Of a stretch of DNA of 11,844 bases, positions 7,480 through 11,844 are shown in pieces; the first letter of the stretch is position 1, and the number at the start of each line of letters is the position of its first letter. Made by a program: the position numbers and the translations under genes. Below the pieces are notes generated by a model. It saw only the letters and a list, made by a program, of their open reading frames with translations. It searched no databases and had not been told where the DNA came from. The stretch is from Spirochaetota bacterium (GTDB lineage: Bacteria; Spirochaetota; UBA4802; UBA5550), in NCBI GenBank assembly GCA_022704585.1, contig JAKJGD010000017.1, forward strand, positions 1-11,844, given 5' to 3'.

Positions 7480-7695
7480 ATGGCACAGGAAAAAATCAAT
7501 AAAGATATGACCTTTGGTGACCTTCTCCGCCAGTTCCCCAAGGCAGGTCCGATACTGACAGGGTACGGGATGCACTGCATCGGCTGCCATATTGCCGTGA
7601 CCGAGACGATTGAACAGGGCGCCCGGGCACACGGGATGGATGACGGCATGATAACGAAGATGCTCCAGGACCTGAACCTGAAGGCGGCAAACTGA
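7480..7695 (+). CDS. DUF1858-type redox-disulfide small protein
   Basis: The 71-residue product matches the DUF1858 / hybrid-cluster-protein-associated disulfide domain family: an N-terminal MTFGDLL-like segment, a central GYGMHCIGCHIA motif with a CxxC pair, then TIEQGARAHGMDD and a final helix. This covers the whole family domain. Members are common in anaerobes and are thought to act in redox or cluster-linked chemistry, although the exact role is unsettled; related domains occur at the N-terminus of ScdA-type iron-sulfur repair proteins. The ATG at 7480 is preferred because AAGGA lies seven bases upstream and the domain begins directly after it; an in-frame ATG at 7441 would add 13 unconserved residues. 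No hybrid cluster protein gene lies nearby. It is convergent with glgX. Confidence 0.88.
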   Translation: MAQEKINKDMTFGDLLRQFPKAGPILTGYGMHCIGCHIAVTETIEQGARAHGMDDGMITKMLQDLNLKAAN

Positions 7696-7703
7696 GGAGC
7701 GTG

Positions 7704-7723
7704 CGGCGCGGGGAACCGCGCCG
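7704..7723. terminator. GC-rich hairpin between convergent genes
   Basis: An 8-bp perfect GC stem (7704-7711/7716-7723) with a GGAA tetraloop fills most of the 40-base gap between the CxxC protein and glgX stops. No T-tract follows on either strand, so it may impede transcription or protect message 3' ends without being a classic intrinsic terminator. Confidence 0.4.
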
Positions 7724-7735
7724 GAACTCCGGGAT

Positions 7736-9871
7736 TCAATCTTCCGCGATCAGCACGACAGTGGAAAGCCTTTTAACATGATAACGGCGTCCGGTGAGTT
7801 GCGGCCCCGCACCGGCTTCATGAATGTCATCCGGCGCGTTTTTTGATGTGTCTATAGCCACCCGCCATCTCCTGCCGGACGGCGCGTCCGGGATCTCAAA
7901 TTTTCTGCTAATGCGTGATGCATTGAAAATGATATAGATGTCATTGTCTGCCTTTCCTCCGGAGAGCTCCGCGTATTCGCCGTTAATCAGCAGTCCAATT
8001 TCACTGCTCCCCGGGCTCCAGTCCGGCATCGCGGCCTCGTGTCCGTGCCAGGTGATATCGGGCAGGGCCCTGCCTGCATGCGGAGTCCCGGTGAAGAAGC
8101 TCTCCCTCCTCAGCGACGGGTGGCCCTTCCTGAACCGGATCATCTCCCTGGTGAAGCGGAACAATTCGCTGTTTTCGTCCATGAGCCGCCAGTCGACCCA
8201 GGATATCTCGTTGTCCTGGCAATAGGCGTTGTTGTTGCCCCCCTGTGTCCTCCTGAACTCGTCACCGGCAAGCAGCATGGGTATGCCCTGCGAGAGGAAG
8301 AGGGTGGCGATGAAGTTCTTTATCATGCGGAGACGGATGCCCGTTATCAGCGGTGTGCGGTCCGGTCCCTCGACCCCCCAGTTGCTGCTCAGGTTGTAGT
8401 CCTCCCCGTCAAGGTTGTTCTCCCCGTTTTCGATGTTGTGCTTTTCGCGGTAACTCACCAGGTCGTTCAATGTGAAGCCGTCATGGCACGTCAGGAGATT
8501 GATGCTCTGCAGCGGGCCCTTGCCGGCTTTCCCGTACAGGTCGGAGCTGCCTGCCACGCGGGTGGCAAAGCTGCCCACGCTGTTACGGTCTCCCCGCCAG
8601 AACCGCCTGATGTCGTCCCGGAATTTTCCGTTCCATTCGGCCCACCGGCCGGGAAACTCTCCCACCTGGTAGGCTCCCGCCGCGTCCCACGCCTCGGCGA
8701 TGATCTTGCTGTTCCTGAGTATCGGGTCCTCGCTGATCTTTTCGATAAGGGGCGGGCTGCTCATCATCCTGCCGCTCTGGTCCCTCCCCAGGATAGACGC
8801 CAGGTCGAATCTGAACCCGTCCACGCCCATGTCGATGACCCAGTAGCGGAGCACGTCCATTATCAGGTCCCGCACCAGCGGGTGGTTGCAGTTGAAGGTA
8901 TTGCCGCAGCCGGAGAAGTTCATGTACAGGCGACGGTCTTCCCTGAGGATGTAATATATCGAGTTGTCGATGCCCCGGAATGAAACCGTCGGTCCAGTCT
9001 CGTCTCCCTCGGCCGTGTGGTTGAGCACCACGTCGAGTATGACCTCGATCCCGGCGTCGTGGAACGCGTTTACCATCTCCCTGAACTCGGCGACCTGCTC
9101 GCCCATGCTTCCGGAAGCGGAATAGCTGCCCTTCGGCGCGAAGAAGGCGACGGTGTTATAGCCCCAGAAGTTCTTCAGTTTTTCGCCGGTCAGCGGGTTG
9201 ACGTTCGTGTTGTCGTCGGTGTCGAATTCCTGCACCGGCATGAGCTCCACGGCGTTGATGCCAAGCTCTTTGAGATACGGGATCTTCTCCGTCAGTCCCC
9301 GGAAGGTCCCCGGATGTTTCACGCCGGATGAGGGGTGGCAGGTGAAGCCCCTGACATGCAGCTCGTAAATGATGTAGTCCCGCTCGTGGATGCGCGGTGA
9401 GCCGCCATGTCGCTCCCGGGGCCGCGGCATCGCGATGCAGCGCGGCATGAAGGGCGTGCTGTCGACCCCGGAGAAGGAGAGGTCCAGCGCCGGCGAGTCC
9501 GGGTCGTAACCGAGGGCCTTTGTCAGGTCCCAGGTCCGGACGCCGGTTATTGCCCGCGCGTGCGGGTCCAGGAGGAGCTTGTTTTTGTTGTAACGGTGGC
9601 CGGCTTCGGGAGCGTACGGACCGTCGATTTTGTAGGCATAGATCTGGCGCTCGGGAAGGCCTTCGACCAGGATGTGCCATATGTCACCGGTCCGGTTAAC
9701 CGCGGGGTCAAGACGGATCCCCGAGAAGGCGGAATCCGCGCGGTCGCTTTCGAACAGGAGCAGGGTGACCGCGCTGGCGTGCCGGCTGAATATCGAAAAC
9801 TGTATCCCGTCCCTGGTGTAGCTTGCTCCCAGCGGGAGCGGATAGCCGGGCGAGGTTTTAATGTCCTGCAC
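7736..9871 (-). CDS. glgX: Glycogen debranching enzyme (GlgX/isoamylase type, GH13)
   Basis: This 711-residue enzyme hydrolyses alpha-1,6 branch points in glycogen or limit dextrins in the cytoplasm. The N-terminal CBM48-like domain (about residues 8-105) includes LPLGASYTRDGIQFSIFS and YAYKIDGPYAPEAGHRYN. The GH13 barrel follows, with YELHVRGFT (169-177), DVVLNHT (280-286), the nucleophile in DGFRFD (Asp356), the acid/base in AEAWD (Glu393) and the stabilising Asp in TCHDGFTLND (Asp464). All catalytic residues are intact, and a short beta-sandwich C-terminal region completes the protein. The length fits GlgX/TreX enzymes (about 650-720). The start is a GTG with only a weak GACGGG-like ribosome site; no in-frame ATG exists nearby upstream. 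It lies 71 bases downstream of the DUF1573 gene on the same strand and could share its transcript. No other glycogen gene is present in the window. Confidence 0.93.
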   Translation of the reverse strand: MQDIKTSPGYPLPLGASYTRDGIQFSIFSRHASAVTLLLFESDRADSAFSGIRLDPAVNRTGDIWHILVEGLPERQIYAYKIDGPYAPEAGHRYNKNKLLLDPHARAITGVRTWDLTKALGYDPDSPALDLSFSGVDSTPFMPRCIAMPRPRERHGGSPRIHERDYIIYELHVRGFTCHPSSGVKHPGTFRGLTEKIPYLKELGINAVELMPVQEFDTDDNTNVNPLTGEKLKNFWGYNTVAFFAPKGSYSASGSMGEQVAEFREMVNAFHDAGIEVILDVVLNHTAEGDETGPTVSFRGIDNSIYYILREDRRLYMNFSGCGNTFNCNHPLVRDLIMDVLRYWVIDMGVDGFRFDLASILGRDQSGRMMSSPPLIEKISEDPILRNSKIIAEAWDAAGAYQVGEFPGRWAEWNGKFRDDIRRFWRGDRNSVGSFATRVAGSSDLYGKAGKGPLQSINLLTCHDGFTLNDLVSYREKHNIENGENNLDGEDYNLSSNWGVEGPDRTPLITGIRLRMIKNFIATLFLSQGIPMLLAGDEFRRTQGGNNNAYCQDNEISWVDWRLMDENSELFRFTREMIRFRKGHPSLRRESFFTGTPHAGRALPDITWHGHEAAMPDWSPGSSEIGLLINGEYAELSGGKADNDIYIIFNASRISRKFEIPDAPSGRRWRVAIDTSKNAPDDIHEAGAGPQLTGRRYHVKRLSTVVLIAED

Positions 9872-9942
9872 GATGCTGCCCGTCCATGTTGGGTTTTAAT
9901 GCACGGATCATTTTTATTACGTAGCGGTACAATGGCGGCCGG

Positions 9943-10308
9943 TTATTTCACGTCCGCATTCAGGATCAGCCTGACGCTGGCCATCGCCGGGTCATTGGAA
10001 TGCACCGTGATGGATTTGCTGATCCTTCCGCTATGAGATCCGGTTTTGAGTGTTACTTCAATCTGTCCGCTGCCTCCGGCAGGGATCGCCTTCTTGGAGA
10101 GAAGGGCGCCGGTGCAGCCTCAACCGGCCTCAATCTTGTCAATTTTGAGAATGCCGTCTCCCGCATTCTTGAATGTGAAAATATATTTTACCTCGGTGTT
10201 CTGAGGCTGTACCCCGAAATCGTGGCTCAGCGTCTCGAACACAATTTTTGGCTTGCCGTTGCAGTAGAGCACGGTCGGGATAAGTAGCAGCAGCAACAGT
10301 TTCTTCAT
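9943..10308 (-). CDS. DUF1573 exported protein with in-frame TGA; candidate selenoprotein
   Basis: Read through one internal TGA (codon 63), this frame encodes a 121-residue protein that is a complete DUF1573 domain. It starts with a signal peptide (MKKLLLLLLIPTVLYC, possibly an atypical lipobox ending at Cys16), then HDFG (29-32), FTFKNAG (44-50) and LKIDKIEAG. The TGA occupies the first cysteine of the conserved CGCT motif, giving X-Gly-Cys-Thr at 63-66. The family pattern continues: IPAGGSGQIEV (75-85), KTGSHSGRISKSITVHSNDP and LILNADVK before TAA. No frameshift is needed and no other stop occurs. GGAGG lies six bases before the ATG. TGA is the normal stop in neighbouring genes, so whole-genome code reassignment is unlikely. 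Selenocysteine insertion is the favoured inference; a Cys-to-stop nonsense mutation is the alternative. DUF1573 function is not established. glgX follows 71 bases downstream. Confidence 0.8.
10087..10108 (-). promoter_or_regulatory. Hairpin just after the in-frame TGA, candidate SECIS
   Basis: On the mRNA strand, nucleotides +12 to +33 after the TGA form an 8-bp stem with one bulged C and a five-base loop CUCCA (at +21 to +25). Position, bulge and size suit a bacterial SECIS element, but the loop lacks the guanine normally found at its start. A second stem further on (10070-10082, at +38 to +50, CUGCC/GGCAG) has a GGA loop but lies further from the TGA than usual. Either, or neither, may be the SelB site. 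Confidence 0.35.
10120..10122 (-). other. In-frame TGA, candidate selenocysteine codon
   Basis: This TGA is codon 63 of the DUF1573 frame. A cysteine codon (TGC or TGT) differs from it by one base. The next codons are Gly-Cys-Thr, so recoding would give Sec-Gly-Cys in place of the family's Cys-Gly-Cys. No selA, selB, selC or selD gene is in the window, so the recoding machinery cannot be confirmed from this sequence. Confidence 0.6.
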
Positions 10309-10318
10309 GAAAAACCTC

Positions 10319-10344
10319 CGGTTGCATAGTGTTTCTTACAACCG
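10319..10344 (-). other. Leader inverted repeat abutting the DUF1573 ribosome binding site
   Basis: CGGTTG (10344-10339) and CAACCG (10324-10319) are perfect 6-base inverted arms separated by 14 bases; the second arm overlaps the first base of the GGAGG ribosome binding site. A stem here could modulate initiation, but six pairs with a long loop is marginal. Confidence 0.25.
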
Positions 10345-10512
10345 CTTATTCCTTTTTGCAAGCTTTTTTTCAACTGCCGGTCAGTGGTGCGGATTGGTGA
10401 GAATTTCGGGATATTTTAAGAATATATTAAAAAATGATTAAAGAAAAAAGCAGTTCTCCCGATCATTAATATGATTAAATGATACACTCCTATCATATAA
10501 TTTACCAGGTTG

Positions 10513-10549
10513 AAGGCTTTTGCAGCGCACTCTTGCAAAAGCCTTTTTT
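10513..10549 (+). terminator. Strong orphan Rho-independent terminator
   Basis: Perfect 12-bp arms (10513-10524 and 10534-10545) enclose a 9-base loop and run into a T-tract on the + strand. No + strand protein gene lies upstream within the gap, since the flanking gene to the left is on the minus strand. It therefore ends either a small untranslated RNA or an attenuated leader of the gene at 10798. Confidence 0.8.
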
Positions 10550-10592
10550 ATTGCATGCACCTCCCGGAAAGGATATGTCTTTCTTAAAAACC

Positions 10593-10620
10593 TTGAAATT
10601 ACACTTCAATTTTATATTAT
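10593..10620 (+). promoter_or_regulatory. Candidate promoter for the YciO-family gene
   Basis: TTGAAA (10593-10598) and TATTAT (10615-10620) are 16 bases apart. Just downstream, where transcription would start, is a palindrome ACGTGC-T-GCACGT (10626-10638) that could be an operator or a small stem. The leader would be about 170 bases. The exact TATAAT at 10711 is a competing site. Confidence 0.3.
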
Positions 10621-10797
10621 CTGATACGTGCTGCACGTCTTTTAATTATATTTTCCGGCCCACCATACGATAATATATTTATCATTATAAATATTTGAAT
10701 ATTAATTGTTTATAATATTATTCAGACGGTCTCGCGGAAATAATGACCGGGGTAATTCTTGATGAGCCTTGCAGGAGTCCGGGAAAGAACAGGTTGT

Positions 10798-11403
10798 ATG
10801 ATCTTCGTTATACATGAACAGAACCCCCAGAAGCGGCTTATTGACAAAGCAGTCGACATACTGAGGCAGGGAGGCGTCATCATCTTCCCGACCGACACGG
10901 TGTACGCGTACGGCTGCGATATCAGCGACAAGCGCGCGATAGAAAAGATTTACTGGATCAAGCAGATAGGCAGGCACAAACCGCTCAGCTTCATCTTCAG
11001 CGACATTTCCGAGATCAGCGGATACGTGAGGAATATATCGGACCGTGCGTTCAAGATCATGAAGAAGGCGCTGCCGGGACCTTACACCCTGATATTCAAG
11101 GCGACGAAGCTCGTTCCGAAAATTGCGATAACGAACCAGAAGACGATCGGCGTACGGATCCCGAACAATAACATCGCACTCGAACTGGTGCGCACGCTCG
11201 GGCGTCCCATCATGTGCGCCAGTGTCAACATGGTGAGCGGCGAGTATATCGTCGAGCCACGCGATCTTGAGGCCATCTACCGGAACGAGGTGGACCTGGT
11301 TATCGACGCCGGTCCGAAGATCTCCGAGCCTTCGACCGTGGTCGATCTCACGGATGGCGTGCCGGTGATAATCCGGGAGGGCAAGGGAGAGATATTTTTT
11401 TAG
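10798..11403 (+). CDS. yciO: YciO/Sua5/YrdC-family protein (threonylcarbamoyl-AMP synthase-like)
   Basis: The 201-residue product belongs to the YrdC/Sua5 fold family and aligns best by eye with E. coli YciO from its first residues (IFVIHEQNPQKRLIDKAV versus FFYIHPDNPQQRLINQAV). Family signatures are PTDTVYAYG (31-39), a Lys55...Arg59-Lys-Pro-Leu stretch, LPGPYTLIFKAT, TIGVRIP and VVDLTDG...IIREGKG near the end. It keeps SVN (142-144), equivalent to the SxN motif of true TsaC/Sua5 enzymes, which YciO proteins may lack. The family binds tRNA or nucleotides and makes threonylcarbamoyl-adenylate for the t6A tRNA modification; whether this copy is the genome's main synthase cannot be decided. Homology sets the start at 10798, although the ribosome site there is poor (AGG four bases upstream). 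An in-frame ATG at 10762 would add 12 unconserved residues. Confidence 0.88.
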   Translation: MIFVIHEQNPQKRLIDKAVDILRQGGVIIFPTDTVYAYGCDISDKRAIEKIYWIKQIGRHKPLSFIFSDISEISGYVRNISDRAFKIMKKALPGPYTLIFKATKLVPKIAITNQKTIGVRIPNNNIALELVRTLGRPIMCASVNMVSGEYIVEPRDLEAIYRNEVDLVIDAGPKISEPSTVVDLTDGVPVIIREGKGEIFF

Positions 11404-11405
11404 GT

Positions 11406-11480
11406 GGACAGGGGGACGGTTCCTTTGATTACTGTCCCGGTGCTTTGAATCCGAATCGAAGAACGGCGCCATGAACCGTC
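11406..11480. repeat. Short inverted repeats downstream of the YciO-family gene
   Basis: Two overlapping inverted pairs are visible: GGACAG/CTGTCC (11406-11411/11432-11437) and GACGGTTC/GAACCGTC (11415-11422/11473-11480). GGGGACGGTTC-type words are reminiscent of REP-like elements, and no T-tract follows, so a dispersed repeat is as likely as a terminator. The rest of the 131-base gap shows nothing else. Confidence 0.35.
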
Positions 11481-11534
11481 ATCATGTGAAGGGAGACGGG
11501 GGCGAAATGATACAGTGTTACAGGAGGGGCCGCC

Positions 11535-11844
11535 ATGGCGGAAAATTTAAGGGAATTCCTGAATGTAGTGAAGGCAATCGCTATATTCCTCGGGCTCGGC
11601 GCTATCGTGTCGTTCATATTCTACAATATCAAGAAGCGTGACCTGTTCGGCGGATATATCGGCGGACTCGTGGTCGGCTTCATCGGTGCGATCATCGGCG
11701 GGTTGGTGCTCGACCGGCTTTTTTTCAACATCTCCGTGGTCATACTTGATTTTCTCGCGCAGAGGATCGGCGTCAACATGATTGCGGGGTTCATCGGCGC
11801 GTATGCCGCGCTCTATATCATGAACAGGCTTAACCACGACCGGG
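11535..11844 (+). CDS. Small multi-span membrane protein, 3' end outside the window
   Basis: The frame opens at an ATG preceded by AGGAGG seven bases upstream and stays open to the window edge (103 codons, no stop seen). Three hydrophobic segments are visible: about residues 14-30 (AIAIFLGLGAIVSFIFY), 38-57 (YIGGLVVGFIGAIIGGLVLD) and a third around 78-95 (MIAGFIGAYAALYIMN). Gly-rich spans with GFIGAIIGG and AGFIGAYAA resemble the small GlsB/YeaQ transglycosylase-associated membrane family, but the topology and length do not match clearly and I would not assign it. It lies 131 bases after the YciO-family gene on the same strand and might be co-transcribed with it. Confidence 0.75.
   Translation, partial: MAENLREFLNVVKAIAIFLGLGAIVSFIFYNIKKRDLFGGYIGGLVVGFIGAIIGGLVLDRLFFNISVVILDFLAQRIGVNMIAGFIGAYAALYIMNRLNHDR

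Larger units (their letters stand above)
10309..10797. other. 489-base AT-rich intergenic region
   Basis: No convincing protein gene lies here. The left side holds the leader of the DUF1573 gene. The middle (about 10420-10510) is extremely AT-rich, with repeated ATGAT/ATCAT words and an exact TATAAT at 10496-10501 (+ strand). A strong + strand terminator follows at 10513-10549. The right side (10550-10797) is AT-rich with possible promoters for the YciO-family gene, including another exact TATAAT at 10711-10716 with a poor -35. Short open frames in it have no ribosome binding site or family resemblance. Confidence 0.7.

Noticed and set aside
8039..8983. + strand open frame of 314 codons
   Set aside because: It lies opposite the conserved GH13 catalytic region of glgX and is a shadow frame.
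10120..10308. A separate 62-residue protein ending at the TGA
   Set aside because: The frame stops in the middle of a DUF1573 domain, and the missing half follows in the same frame, so the full read-through frame is the meaningful unit.
9943..10308. TGA read as Trp or Gly under an alternative genetic code
   Set aside because: Neighbouring genes (stops at 1014, 1919, 1933 and 7695) end properly at TGA, and the family residue at this codon is Cys, not Trp or Gly.
10479..10673. + strand 64-codon open frame in the AT-rich gap
   Set aside because: It runs through the strong terminator hairpin, has no ribosome binding site and resembles nothing.
10702..11472. Minus strand open frame of 256 codons
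   Set aside because: Antisense to the YciO-family gene, which has clear homology over its whole length.
11547..11837. Minus strand 96-codon open frame
   Set aside because: Antisense to the membrane protein whose + frame has an AGGAGG site and clear membrane spans.

Overview
This 11.8 kb window looks like chromosomal DNA from a free-living, probably anaerobic, diderm bacterium. I lean towards a spirochaete-like lineage, because of a class I-type adenylate cyclase, a long membrane-anchored repeat-type protein and structured intergenic repeats, but no marker gene here settles the taxonomy. Coding DNA is fairly GC-rich, while several intergenic gaps are strikingly AT-rich. TGA is the normal stop codon for most genes here (for example at 1014, 1919, 1933 and 7695).

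Layout from left to right: (1) a + strand fusion of a GIY-YIG nuclease domain to a Rossmann methyltransferase-like domain (43-1014). (2) An intergenic block with five consecutive hairpins followed by a REP-like inverted element (1021-1271). (3) A metallo-beta-lactamase-fold hydrolase of the glyoxalase II type (1296-1919). (4) Convergent with it, a large class I adenylate cyclase (1933-4731, minus). (5) Divergent from the cyclase, an unknown 170-residue protein (4946-5458) closed by a good terminator. (6) A membrane-anchored 569-residue protein of unknown function (5538-7247, minus). (7) A small DUF1858-type CxxC protein (7480-7695). (8) A GlgX-type glycogen debranching enzyme (7736-9871, minus). 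(9) A DUF1573 exported protein (9943-10308, minus). (10) A 489-base AT-rich gap with a strong orphan terminator. (11) A YciO/Sua5/YrdC-family protein (10798-11403). (12) The 5' part of a small membrane protein running off the window (11535 onward).

The most exciting observation is in the DUF1573 gene. Its reading frame is interrupted by a single TGA exactly where this family carries the first cysteine of its conserved Cys-Gly-Cys-Thr motif. The frame then continues uninterrupted through the rest of a perfectly recognisable DUF1573 domain to a TAA. The gene has a textbook ribosome binding site and an export signal. Because TGA is a true stop in neighbouring genes, the simplest exciting reading is a selenocysteine codon, giving an exported selenoprotein with a Sec-Gly-Cys motif. 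A stable hairpin lies 12-33 nt after the TGA, but its loop lacks the guanine expected of a classic bacterial SECIS, so a nonsense mutation remains the competing explanation.

Functionally the genes do not form one pathway. cAMP synthesis (cyclase) and glycogen breakdown (GlgX) are both energy-status functions, but their linkage here is only by proximity. Most genes appear to be single transcription units in alternating orientation. The only plausible co-transcribed pair is the DUF1573 gene followed by glgX, 71 bases apart.
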